From contig JAFDXD010000129.1 in the NCBI GenBank assembly GCA_018268135.1, forward strand, positions 1 through 53,966: 53,966 bases of DNA, read 5' to 3'. The notes beneath the pieces are model-generated. The model had not been told where the DNA came from, ran no database searches, and saw only the letters and a list, made by a program, of their open reading frames with translations. This document shows positions 28,701-36,547 of the stretch, piece after piece. Within the stretch, counting starts at the first letter, position 1. Every line of letters starts with the position of its first letter. Source of the stretch: Bacteroidota bacterium (GTDB taxonomy: Bacteria; Bacteroidota; Bacteroidia; Chitinophagales; Chitinophagaceae). Both the position numbers and the translations under genes were made by a program.

Positions 28701-29069
28701 ACCAGATACAATTACCACCAATTTACTGTTCATCATTTTATAACTAAGCCCTGTGCCTGCAAGCACATTATTTAGAAATGTAGTAAAAGGCATGTCTTTA
28801 ACATTAACATCTATTTTTTTTTGTAATGCTGCAAGATCATAATTGTATAAAAACCGATAAGGGCTTTGATGCTCAATTGCCTTAAAAACTTTTGGTATTT
28901 CTACTTGCTTAACCTGCAAAGTAACCGTTTGAGCATTCCCATCCCTGGCAGTGACTTGCAAAGCAGTTATCAAAATTAGAGCAATCGTAATCTTCATAAG
29001 CAATAACATTTTTAAAATAGATGGCGGCAGGGATAATGGCCCACTGGCACATCTAATCATTTTTTTCAT
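25782..29069 (-). CDS. SusC/RagA TonB-linked outer-membrane transporter with STN domain
   Basis: This 1095-residue transporter has a long signal region at about 1-46, then an STN signalling domain at about 47-120 (VEIPKVFKAIEHQSPYRFLY) and a carboxypeptidase-like domain at about 134-210 (ISGTVLSENGQVLSGVSVRIKG). The TonB plug starts with VVVVGYGSQKKKDVTGAIAS near 210-230. The SusC barrel ends in the aromatic sequence RSFIFGLSLTL. The STN domain is the part that contacts FecR-type anti-sigma factors, and a fecR and sigma gene lie directly upstream, so ligand uptake probably signals to its own promoter. It imports oligosaccharides together with the SusD partner. The 127-bp leader after fecR contains two hairpins. 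Confidence 0.97.
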   Translation of the reverse strand: MKKMIRCASGPLSLPPSILKMLLLMKITIALILITALQVTARDGNAQTVTLQVKQVEIPKVFKAIEHQSPYRFLYNYDLAALQKKIDVNVKDMPFTTFLNNVLAGTGLSYKMMNSKLVVIVSGGEEKNLSVSNISGTVLSENGQVLSGVSVRIKGSNFGTSTNGNGYFSLEVPENSVLEFSYVGYQTQTIEINGQQSLNIILKLNDRQLDQVVVVGYGSQKKKDVTGAIASISNKELENRPNDNFANSIEGKAAGVQVIRPSGQPQAVVSIRVRGTSTITAGSEPLYILDGVPTTSINEINPADIESFTVLKDASSAAIYGSSGSNGVVLITTKRGKNQKSKITLNTYMGNSQIAKRLTPLNADQYKSLMADMGLTTDWTQYTANTNWQDKVLREGKMQNYQLSITGGNENTGYYISGSWMKEDGIVISNTINRANFKINFDHKVSKRLKIGTNISYNRWYDVDVTENSINGSIMSLLLGTPVIGVFDDKGQYTTNPLIPDLENPVALAEGLDHGFKNYRFNGNVFAEFSILPSLKFKSTFGYEQYSGEYNSFRDPFKTLEGRKTNGEAEQSTNSSTYWITENTLNFTKGINKHNFSALGGFVISDAQSSSLYLATKGFANVGAPSVNNGSELLGRSADFSERKNVSAISRVNYSYDEKYLFTGNFRADASSVFGAANRWGYFPSFSAGWRISQENFFKQIKNINDLKLRAGWGLVGNDQIPAYGQFGLVNPNGSYPIGGVLVPGIIPTTLENKNLKWETTDQTDIGLDVAAFQSRILLTADYYIKNTKNLLFNRPIPTSVGYGVITGTSSTTTALQNIGTVQNKGIEFQVTTKNLVGKFKWSTDFNISFNRNKVISIDGDSALIANISERGNMSKIKAGLPLGSFYGYISDGVDPLTGNMIYRDLDKSGDLSEGDKTIIGNANPNYIFGITNDFAYQNWSLNIFIQGVQGNDIFNATRIATEGMFDGRNQSSAVLNRWKTSGQATNMPKADIGNPYNTLVSSRFVENGSYVRIKSLSLSYHLPARLLKQLKLTDFKLYATAENLFTFTKYTGFDPEVSAFGNSGDNQERNAAIGVDYGTYPQTRSFIFGLSLTL

Positions 29070-29097
29070 ACCTTTAATTTTGGGTTATTTAAAAATT

Positions 29098-29132
29098 GAA
29101 ACTCCTCCTTTTTCCAAATTGAAAGGAGTTTC
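29098..29132 (-). terminator. Hairpin in susC leader, attenuator-like
   Basis: GAAACTCCT (29098-29106) pairs with AGGAGTTTC (29124-29132). On the minus strand the stem is followed by AATTTTTAAATAA and then the susC ATG 28 bases beyond the stem. This is a weak intrinsic terminator or attenuator, placed so that it could uncouple susC from fecR transcription. Confidence 0.55.
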
Positions 29133-29144
29133 GGTTTAGCCTTG

Positions 29145-29178
29145 TCGGGGAATGTTGAAGCATTTCCCGATTTTTTTT
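29145..29178 (+). terminator. Terminator-like hairpin oriented against the operon
   Basis: TCGGGGAATG (29145-29154) pairs with CATTTCCCGA (29161-29170), a 10-bp stem with one G-U pair. On the plus strand it is followed by eight Ts (29171-29178), the classic terminator form, but both flanking genes are on the minus strand. On that strand the stem has an A run before it and no T run after it, so it may stop antisense transcription coming out of susC or serve as a processing or stabilising stem. Confidence 0.6.
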
Positions 29179-29196
29179 ATAAAACTTTAATAAAAA

Positions 29197-30294
29197 TTAT
29201 TTTTTGTCAATTATTACCTCATTTCCTGATAGCGAAAATTTAAAATTAGCAGTAAGTTGTAATGCTTCTAATGCCTCTTCAATATTCTCATTTTCAAATG
29301 CACCGCTAAATCTATAATTTGCTACCCTGTTATTTTTAAAAGTTATTTTTACATTAAACCATCTTTCCATTTTAGGCGCCAATTCTTTAAATGAATTTCC
29401 CTCAAACAATAGACGGCCATAAATCCAGGATGTTTCCATTCTTGCACTGTCCATAGTATTTTTTGGCAAATTGCTAATTGAAATAGATTGTGCATTAGAA
29501 TTAGTAGAATTAGAGATGATATTTGAATTACCCAAACTAGTCCTTATTGGAATTTTATTGTACACCATTTTTTCGTTTGGATGCAATATTATTTTGGGAG
29601 AAAGTGGCTGATTAGTTTTTTCAACTTCAATCAACCCTCTTATCAAAGTAGCTTCAATAGTAGATTCTAAAGGATATGACTTTACATCAAAGGCGGTTCC
29701 CAATACTTTAATATTGATATCGGAAGTATGAACAATAAAAGGTCTTTTTGGGTTTTTTACAACATCAAAAAATGCTTCGCCTTCAAGTGTAACTTCTCTA
29801 AATGCCCCATTAAAATTATTATTATAAGTAAGTTTGCTATCAGAATTAAGCCAAACCTGGGTACCGTCTGGTAACAAAATTTTTGATTTAGACCCTCGCT
29901 TTGCAATAATCTCATTTTCCTGGGAAGCTTTATTTTCATGCAAATTATCATTTGTAAAGTATTTCCAACTTCCAAAAGCAATAATACCAATGACTATAGC
30001 TGCAATAGCTACTCTTTGCCATACATATATTTTACGAATCTTTACAACCGGGGCAATTTTGTAATTTAATTTATCATCATCTGCACCTTTAATAATCGCT
30101 TCAAAATGTGCATCTTTTTCTGTTTCCAGCTCTGTTGACGGGTTTTGAGACAGCCACCAATTTGCTAATATTGCCTGAAAATATTGTTCGTCCGGATGAA
30201 GAATAAGAAAATCTGCCAGATCTTGTAACTCTTCGTCATTTGCAAGACCCGACATTTTTTTTAAGAAAAGATGTGTGATACGATTATTTGCCAT
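29197..30294 (-). CDS. FecR family anti-sigma regulator
   Basis: This 365-residue inner-membrane protein has a cytoplasmic N-terminal sigma-binding region (1-90; ITHLFLKKMSGLANDEELQDLADFL), one membrane span at about 92-110, and a periplasmic FecR domain at about 125-235 (RGSKSKILLPDGTQVWLNSDSKLTY). A C-terminal DUF4974 secretin/TonB-like domain is at about 300-365 (RWFNVKITFKNNRVANYRFSG, ALEALQLTANFKFSLSGNEVII). It is expected to hold the ECF sigma factor encoded 56 bp upstream and release it when the SusC STN domain reports bound ligand. This regulator pair is the type known to control host-glycan and other SusCD loci in Bacteroides. Confidence 0.95.
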   Translation of the reverse strand: MANNRITHLFLKKMSGLANDEELQDLADFLILHPDEQYFQAILANWWLSQNPSTELETEKDAHFEAIIKGADDDKLNYKIAPVVKIRKIYVWQRVAIAAIVIGIIAFGSWKYFTNDNLHENKASQENEIIAKRGSKSKILLPDGTQVWLNSDSKLTYNNNFNGAFREVTLEGEAFFDVVKNPKRPFIVHTSDINIKVLGTAFDVKSYPLESTIEATLIRGLIEVEKTNQPLSPKIILHPNEKMVYNKIPIRTSLGNSNIISNSTNSNAQSISISNLPKNTMDSARMETSWIYGRLLFEGNSFKELAPKMERWFNVKITFKNNRVANYRFSGAFENENIEEALEALQLTANFKFSLSGNEVIIDKK

Positions 30295-30350
30295 ATTATG
30301 TGCCTTATCTATTAAGACACAAAAACAAAAAGTTCACCCTAAAGGAAAAT

Positions 30351-30950
30351 CTATTTTTTTTGAAATTTTTTACTGGTAGGGATATTTATATGTGTTTTCA
30401 TTGCTTCCCTGATACGATTTACGGCAATTACCATTTGTGCATCTACAGTTTTTACAGATAAGTTTAAAATTTCTGCAACTTCCTTATATTTAAGTCCATC
30501 TTCTCTTACCAATTTAAATATCATTTTACAACGAGATGGCAGAGCATTTATTGAAACATTTATAATCTTAAGCATCTCATTAGATATAAATAATTCTTCT
30601 GGACAATTATCTACATGCAGATCTATAATCATATCATCAAATGAATCATGAATATTTAGCTGAGCTTTTCTTGAAATATAATTAAGGGCAGTGTTTTTAG
30701 TAGCTTTATAAAGGTACACTGTAAGATTATCTATAGAAGTAAGTTTTTCTTTGTTATGCCAAATATTTATAAAAACGTCGTCAGTAACCTCTGTTGCTGC
30801 TTCTCTTGATTTTACTATTGAGTATGCAAACTGACACAAATGAGTAAAAAAAATATCAAAGATTTTCCGAAAAGCTGCCTGATCCCCCTGAGCAGCAAGG
30901 GTCTTCATTTGCAATACTTCCTCATTATTAGGCAACCCGATAAACTTCAT
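30351..30950 (-). CDS. ECF RNA polymerase sigma factor (Bacteroidota FecI-like)
   Basis: This 199-residue sigma-70 family protein has region 2 at about 22-88 (FRKIFDIFFTHLCQFAYSIVKSREAATEVTDDVFINIWHNK) and region 4 at about 130-185 (NALPSRCKMIFKLVREDGLKYKEVAEILNLSVKTVDAQM). It lacks region 3 as is usual for ECF factors. It is first in the sigma-fecR-susC-susD transcript and most likely drives that operon when released by the FecR protein. No matching promoter could be recognised in the 125-base gap upstream (30951-31075). Confidence 0.95.
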   Translation of the reverse strand: MKFIGLPNNEEVLQMKTLAAQGDQAAFRKIFDIFFTHLCQFAYSIVKSREAATEVTDDVFINIWHNKEKLTSIDNLTVYLYKATKNTALNYISRKAQLNIHDSFDDMIIDLHVDNCPEELFISNEMLKIINVSINALPSRCKMIFKLVREDGLKYKEVAEILNLSVKTVDAQMVIAVNRIREAMKTHINIPTSKKFQKK

Positions 30951-31075
30951 AATAGTTTTAGTTGCAATAAAAATAAATAATTATTTAAAACGAAAAATAC
31001 ATTCCGGGATATTTTTTTAAATACCTGTAGCAGGCTTATATTGATAAACTTTTCCACATCCGGTTTACACTAACC

Positions 31076-32188
31076 TTATTCTTCCGCCCATTTTAAGCAT
31101 ACGGGGCTGCCAATAGCTATTCGTTTGCCCGTATCTGTTAGCATGCCGGTATTTTTATTGATGCTGAATATTACAATATCATCACTATTTTGATTGGCAA
31201 CCAACAAATATTTTCCCGTAGGTTCAATTGTAAAATTGCGGGGTCCAATGCCCTGTGTAGATTGAAAACCTGCCAGGGATAACCTGCCACTTTTTTTATT
31301 AATTTTAAATATAGCAATATCATTGGCATCTCCCCGATTGCTACAATACAAAAAATTTCCGTCTGCCGAAATATGTATATCAGCGCTTCCCATAAAGCCG
31401 GTAAACCCAGGGCTGGCAGCAGTTTTTTCTTCCAGCAACCTTAAACTACCTCTTTTAAATTGGTACACTGCTACCGTGCCACTTAACTCATTTATGCAAT
31501 ACACAAATTTATTATCAGCGCTAAAGGTTATATGCCGTGGCCCGGCTCCCGGTGTTGTCTTTGTTACTTTCTTTTTTGCGGATAAAATTTTTCCTGTTTT
31601 ATCATTAAAAGGATAAACAGTTATTTGATCCATCCCCAAATCCTGCACAAACAGGTAGTGATTGTCTGCCGAAAAAAAGGTAGAATGTACATGAGCTTTT
31701 TCCTGCCTTGCTTTATTTACACTGCTCCCTACATGTTGTATATGTGTAGCTGCAGAATCAATACCACCATCATTATTCAAAGGAAAAACAGTAAAACTTC
31801 CACCGCTGTAATTGGCTACCACCAACCACTTCCCGGTTTTATCTACTTGTACAAAGCAAGGGTCATCGCCGCCGGTAGGCTGCTGATTGATGAATTGAAG
31901 GCTGCCTGTAGTTTTATTAAAACCAAAGGAAGATACTTTGCCGCCCTTACCATTGCCAATTTCATTTACCGCATATACATTTTTTTGCGTAGGCGACACT
32001 GATATGAAAGACGGGTTAGTAGATTTTGTTACACTTACCTGCTCAGCTCCCGCTGTAGAACTATTAAAACGAAATACATAAATGCCTTCGCTTTTACCAT
32101 TAGTATAAGTTCCTGCCAATAAATAATTATCCTGTGCGCCTGCTGAAATACAGTAGAACGCCAGGATACTAAAGAGAATTATTTTCAT
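31076..32188 (-). CDS. Lactonase-family beta-propeller protein with signal peptide
   Basis: This 370-residue seven-bladed beta-propeller of the YbhE/Lactonase family (PF10282) includes the enzyme 6-phosphogluconolactonase Pgl. Repeated blade motifs such as PSFISVSPTQKNVYAVNE, GPRHITFSADNKFVYCINE and GPRNFTIEPTGKYLLVANQ are visible. A signal peptide MKIILFSILAFYCISAGAQ points to export, so it probably does not act on cytoplasmic 6-phosphogluconolactone; an extracytoplasmic sugar lactone or a binding role is more likely. It is the last gene of the glgA-glgC operon, 22 bp after glgC. Confidence 0.88.
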   Translation of the reverse strand: MKIILFSILAFYCISAGAQDNYLLAGTYTNGKSEGIYVFRFNSSTAGAEQVSVTKSTNPSFISVSPTQKNVYAVNEIGNGKGGKVSSFGFNKTTGSLQFINQQPTGGDDPCFVQVDKTGKWLVVANYSGGSFTVFPLNNDGGIDSAATHIQHVGSSVNKARQEKAHVHSTFFSADNHYLFVQDLGMDQITVYPFNDKTGKILSAKKKVTKTTPGAGPRHITFSADNKFVYCINELSGTVAVYQFKRGSLRLLEEKTAASPGFTGFMGSADIHISADGNFLYCSNRGDANDIAIFKINKKSGRLSLAGFQSTQGIGPRNFTIEPTGKYLLVANQNSDDIVIFSINKNTGMLTDTGKRIAIGSPVCLKWAEE

Positions 32189-32210
32189 TAATATAGGTTG
32201 CTGCTTCTAT

Positions 32211-33488
32211 TTATATTACAAATCCGTCGGGTATTACCGAGCCTTTTTTTATCACCACTATTCCATCTTTTACAGTATATAATGAGTGTTCGGAATCCGG
32301 TAAATGAGTGCCGCCAATGATACTAACGTTATTGCCTATACGACAATCTTTATCTACTATTACATTTTTTAAATGGCAGCTATCCCCTATTCCCAGTTTT
32401 GGTATTCCTTTGCCGGCATTGATGGCTATTTCCTGTAAAGTTTCATAATAATCGTTCCCCATAATGTAACAGCTATCTATTACACTTCCATTCCCTATTC
32501 TACTACGAATGCCCACTACGGCATTTTCTATGCTATCTGCATGAATAATGGCGCCTTCGGCAATTATGGTATTTGCAAATTTGGTACCGCTTACTTTGCT
32601 TGGGGGCAACATACGGGCACGGCTATATACCATCCTGCTTTCATCAAATAAATTAAATGGAGGCAGCTCAGATGTGAGGGCAAGATTGGCTTCAAAAAAT
32701 GAATAAATATTTCCAATATCTGTCCAGTAGCCATCGTACTGATAACTTAATACTTTGTATTTATTAATGGCATCCGGAATAATTTCTTTGCCAAAATCTG
32801 TTGCATTTTTCTTTTCTTCTTCTAAGAGTTGAAATAATAATTTTCTATTAAACACATATATACCCATTGAAGCCAGGTAATTTCTACCCATGCTTCTCAT
32901 CATATCTCCTGTATCACTCGTCCATTGCGGCAGCAATTCTTTAGCCGGTTTTTCAATAAATGTAGTAATAGAGTGATGTTCATTTGATTTTAAAATACCA
33001 AATTCAGGCGCTTCTCTTTCGGTAACAGGGATGGTAGCAATGGTAAGGTCTGCACCATTATTTTTATGTGCGTCTATCATTTTAGCCAAATCCATTTGAT
33101 ATAATTGGTCGCCGCTTAATATCAATACATATTCAAAATCATTTTTTTCAATATGCTTTAAAGATTGCCTTACTGCATCGGCCGTACCCTGAAACCAGCC
33201 AAGGCTATCAGGTGTTTGCTCTGCTGCTAATATATCTACAAAGCCACTGCTAAATCCGCTAAACTGGTAAGTATTTTTGATATGTTTATTTAATGATGCA
33301 GAGTTATATTGCGTTAATACAAACATTCTGCTAATATTGCTATTGATGCAATTAGAAATAGGAATATCCACAAGCCTGTATTTACCTGCAATGGGTACTG
33401 CTGGCTTGCTTCGGGTGGCTGTAAGTGGATAAAGCCTGCTGCCTGCTCCGCCGCCTAATATTACTGCTACTACTTGTTTGCTTTCCAT
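32211..33488 (-). CDS. glgC: Glucose-1-phosphate adenylyltransferase
   Basis: This 425-residue enzyme makes ADP-glucose, the donor for glycogen synthesis. The nucleotide-binding start AVILGGGAGSRLYPLTATRS is at 8-27, followed by KPAVPIAGKYRLVDIPISN. LSGDQLYQMD (near 118-127) and the glucose-1-phosphate loop FIEKPAKE (near 177-184) are present. A C-terminal left-handed beta-helix of hexapeptide repeats (about 305-415) ends in GSVIPDGFVI. It sits between glgA (18 bp upstream) and the lactonase gene. As in other bacteria the enzyme is likely allosterically controlled, but the effector cannot be read from the sequence. Confidence 0.96.
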   Translation of the reverse strand: MESKQVVAVILGGGAGSRLYPLTATRSKPAVPIAGKYRLVDIPISNCINSNISRMFVLTQYNSASLNKHIKNTYQFSGFSSGFVDILAAEQTPDSLGWFQGTADAVRQSLKHIEKNDFEYVLILSGDQLYQMDLAKMIDAHKNNGADLTIATIPVTEREAPEFGILKSNEHHSITTFIEKPAKELLPQWTSDTGDMMRSMGRNYLASMGIYVFNRKLLFQLLEEEKKNATDFGKEIIPDAINKYKVLSYQYDGYWTDIGNIYSFFEANLALTSELPPFNLFDESRMVYSRARMLPPSKVSGTKFANTIIAEGAIIHADSIENAVVGIRSRIGNGSVIDSCYIMGNDYYETLQEIAINAGKGIPKLGIGDSCHLKNVIVDKDCRIGNNVSIIGGTHLPDSEHSLYTVKDGIVVIKKGSVIPDGFVI

Positions 33489-33506
33489 GATTGTTTTATT
33501 TTATGG

Positions 33507-34919
33507 TTAAAGGGATTGATAAAGTTCTATATACTTTTTGGCGCTGAATTCCCAACTGTTTTGTAATTGCATCATAAAAGTTCGCATAGCTTTTAGTTGT
33601 TTTTTATTTTTATAAAGCTCAATGCCTCTTTTAATAGAATAAACAATATCATCTACACTGGCGTGATTAAAACAAATGCCATAGCCGCCTTCATCGCCAA
33701 AATCAATAACGGTATCCCGCAATCCGCCAATACGGCGTACTACAGGTACAGTACCATACCGCAAAGCATATAATTGATTTAAGCCACAAGGCTCTACCCT
33801 GCTGGGCATTAGTAAAAAATCGGCACCGGCATACATTTGATGACTTAGTTTTTCATTGTACCCAATTTGTGAATTGTAATAGCCAAACCAGGTATGTTGT
33901 AGATTGCTTAGTGCATTTTCTACCCATGGCTCACCGCTACCTAATATTAAAAAACTAAATTTATCTTCCGACTCCATAAAGGCTCGTGAAATTGCCTCCG
34001 GCAAAAGATCGGCAGCCTTTTCCTGCACCAATCTGCCAATAAATACAAACAAGGGCAATTTGATATCAAATCCAAAATCATCGCATAGTTTTTTCTTATT
34101 TAAGTGTTTACCTTCTTCTACATCTAAATAAGAATAGTTGTCTATAATATATGTATCCGTATCTGGGTTCCATACTTCATAGTCTATACCATTAATGATG
34201 CCTGTACATTTAAACGATTCTGCTCTTATCAAAGATTCGAGCCCATTAGCATGATACATCATCTCCTGCATATAACCCGGGCTTACAGTATTAACTTTAT
34301 TGGCACATTTAATACCCGATGCCAATGGATTAACTACATTGCTCCAATCGAGTAATCCCCAGCGCCAGGTATCCCATGCGGGCAAATAGGTAGCTTTGTC
34401 CCAACCCATCCAACCCTGGTATTGTGCATTGTGAATGGTAAGCAAAGTAGGAATAGACGAAATATGCCTGTATGCATAGCAATGCTGAAGCATAAATGGT
34501 ATTAATGCTGTGTGATGATCATGTACATTTATTACATCAGGTATATGTTTCCAACGGCTTACCCATTCCAATACTGCAATTTGAAATGCAGTAAACCTTT
34601 CTGCATCATCATTGTAGCCATAAATTTTTTCACGGTCAAGTAACCCGTTTATATCTACACAATAAAGATCAAAGCCAAGTTTATTTGATTTTTCTTTAAT
34701 AATGGTAAACTCATAATAATTTTTACCCATATTAAAACTGCCTTTGTGAGATACTTCCCATTCATTGTCGTACAAAAATTTGGTACGATGCATAGGCATT
34801 ACTACTTTGGCAATATGCCCTAACTCTTGCTGATATTTAGGCAAAGCCCCCACTACATCTGCCAATCCACCGGCTTTGGCCATTGGGTAACATTCTGCGC
34901 TAACGTGTAATATTTCCAT
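33507..34919 (-). CDS. glgA: Glycogen synthase (ADP-glucose, GT5)
   Basis: This 470-residue GT5 enzyme extends alpha-1,4-glucan using ADP-glucose. The N-terminal ADP-binding motif KAGGLADVVGALP is at about 16-28. HDHHTALIPFML and the GT-B hinge are present, and the C-domain carries IGRLVQEKAADLL and LMPSRVEPCGLNQLYALRYGTVPVVRRIGG near 355-385, containing the catalytic glutamate of the family. It is first in the operon glgA-glgC-lactonase and divergent from the sugar permease gene across a 113-bp gap that must hold both promoters. Confidence 0.96.
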   Translation of the reverse strand: MEILHVSAECYPMAKAGGLADVVGALPKYQQELGHIAKVVMPMHRTKFLYDNEWEVSHKGSFNMGKNYYEFTIIKEKSNKLGFDLYCVDINGLLDREKIYGYNDDAERFTAFQIAVLEWVSRWKHIPDVINVHDHHTALIPFMLQHCYAYRHISSIPTLLTIHNAQYQGWMGWDKATYLPAWDTWRWGLLDWSNVVNPLASGIKCANKVNTVSPGYMQEMMYHANGLESLIRAESFKCTGIINGIDYEVWNPDTDTYIIDNYSYLDVEEGKHLNKKKLCDDFGFDIKLPLFVFIGRLVQEKAADLLPEAISRAFMESEDKFSFLILGSGEPWVENALSNLQHTWFGYYNSQIGYNEKLSHQMYAGADFLLMPSRVEPCGLNQLYALRYGTVPVVRRIGGLRDTVIDFGDEGGYGICFNHASVDDIVYSIKRGIELYKNKKQLKAMRTFMMQLQNSWEFSAKKYIELYQSL

Positions 34920-35032
34920 TGTATAATTAGTTCACTCCAATTTAAGAAGGTTTTCTTTACTAACAAATTATGTCTTAATATTTTTTATGTTGGTTAAAAA
35001 ATTATACTTTCAAAGCTTAAAACATAATTGAT

Positions 35033-36523
35033 ATGACTCAAGATGTATTGCAACATTCCACCGGTTCTACCAAATGGTCTCAATTCGGTGTTCTTATTTC
35101 TGTATTTTTTTTCTGGGGGTTTGTTGCAGCCAGCAACGATATTTTGATACCCGTATTTAAAGACAAACTGCATCTTGCTCAGTGGCAATCGCAAATGATT
35201 TCTTTTGCGTTTTATGTTGCTTATACTGTGGGGTCTATTATTTACTTTTTTATTAGCAAGGCTAGTGGTGGCGATATCCTTAACCGGATGGGGTATAAAA
35301 ATGGTATTTCGCTGGGGCTTGTAATTTCGGCATTAGGTACTTTGTTATTTTATCCTGCTGCACAAAGCGCATCTTTCCCATTATTAATTACCGGATTATT
35401 TATTGTAGGCCTTGGTTTTTCGCTACAGCAAACTGCTGCTAACCCATTGGCCATTGTAATGGGCGACCCCAAAACGGGTTCTCAAAGGCTAAGCCTTGCC
35501 GGTGGCATCAATAATTTTGGTACTACTATTGGCCCTGTATTAGTAAGTTTTGCAATTTTTGGCGCCATCAGCTCAGATGAAGGGGGCGCTACTGCCAGCA
35601 TTGAAAGTGTAAAAATGCCCTACCTTATATTAGGCGCCGTTTTTATATTAGCTGCAATCATTTTCAAATTTTCATCAGTGCCCAATAAAATTGATATTGT
35701 AGAAGAAGGAGTAGAAGGTACAAGAGTATTAGAAGACAGGGGATCACCATTAAAGTACGGACAATTGATTTTAGGGATGTTAGCCATTTTTATTTATGTA
35801 GGGGTTGAAGTAAGTACTGCATCCAACCTCCCCGAATTTATGAAAGAGCATGTAAAAACCGCTTCGGGACTGCCTTTTCCTACAGGCAATATAGCGCCTT
35901 TTGTATCTTTATACTGGGCAAGCTTAATGATTGGCAGGTGGACATCATCTGTAGGGGCATTTGGAGTAAAAAAGAGTACAGAACAAATATTGCAAATTGT
36001 AATGCCCTATTTAGCTTTCGGCGTTTTTCTATTAATTAATAAAATTGCCAATCACGATGTTACACCGTTTTATGTTTATGCCATTGTAATCATTGCAATG
36101 ATAATTGGTACGTTTTTAAGTAAAGGAAATCCTGCAAGGCAATTGCTAATTTTTTCATTGCTGGGTATTACTGCATTGGTAATAGGTATGCTAAATGATG
36201 GGCTCACCAGTGTATATGCATTTATAAGTGTAGGATTATTTTGCTCTACTCTTTGGCCTTGTATCTTTACATTGGCCATTGCCGGATTGGGAAAACATAC
36301 AAATGAGGGAGCAAGTTTTTTGGTAATGATGATTATGGGAGGTGGTGTTATAAGTTTGCTTCAGGGCTTTCTGGCTTCAAACAATTTGCTTGGTATTAAA
36401 TTGTCTTACCTGGTTGGAGTCGCCTGCTTTACTTACCTGGCATTTTATGCCATCAGGGTAAAAGGTATCTTAAAAAGCCAGGGTATTGATTATGATGCAC
36501 CAAGTAGTTTTTCAGGTCATTAA
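35033..36523 (+). CDS. Sugar MFS transporter, FucP/NagP type
   Basis: This 496-residue inner-membrane proton symporter of the fucose/N-acetylglucosamine/glucose permease group has about 12 membrane spans. The opening SVFFFWGFVAASNDILIPVFK (about 23-43), the GIxLGLxxxxxGxxLFYPAA helix, and NPLAIVMGDPKTGSQRLSLAGGINNFGTTIGP (about 138-169) are characteristic of the group. A kinase gene follows 24 bp later. Together with the GH20 locus across the glg genes, N-acetylglucosamine (NagP role) is the favoured substrate, with glucose or another hexose as the alternative. Confidence 0.92.
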   Translation: MTQDVLQHSTGSTKWSQFGVLISVFFFWGFVAASNDILIPVFKDKLHLAQWQSQMISFAFYVAYTVGSIIYFFISKASGGDILNRMGYKNGISLGLVISALGTLLFYPAAQSASFPLLITGLFIVGLGFSLQQTAANPLAIVMGDPKTGSQRLSLAGGINNFGTTIGPVLVSFAIFGAISSDEGGATASIESVKMPYLILGAVFILAAIIFKFSSVPNKIDIVEEGVEGTRVLEDRGSPLKYGQLILGMLAIFIYVGVEVSTASNLPEFMKEHVKTASGLPFPTGNIAPFVSLYWASLMIGRWTSSVGAFGVKKSTEQILQIVMPYLAFGVFLLINKIANHDVTPFYVYAIVIIAMIIGTFLSKGNPARQLLIFSLLGITALVIGMLNDGLTSVYAFISVGLFCSTLWPCIFTLAIAGLGKHTNEGASFLVMMIMGGGVISLLQGFLASNNLLGIKLSYLVGVACFTYLAFYAIRVKGILKSQGIDYDAPSSFSGH

Positions 36524-36547
36524 TTTAAACAAACTTTAATTATAAAG

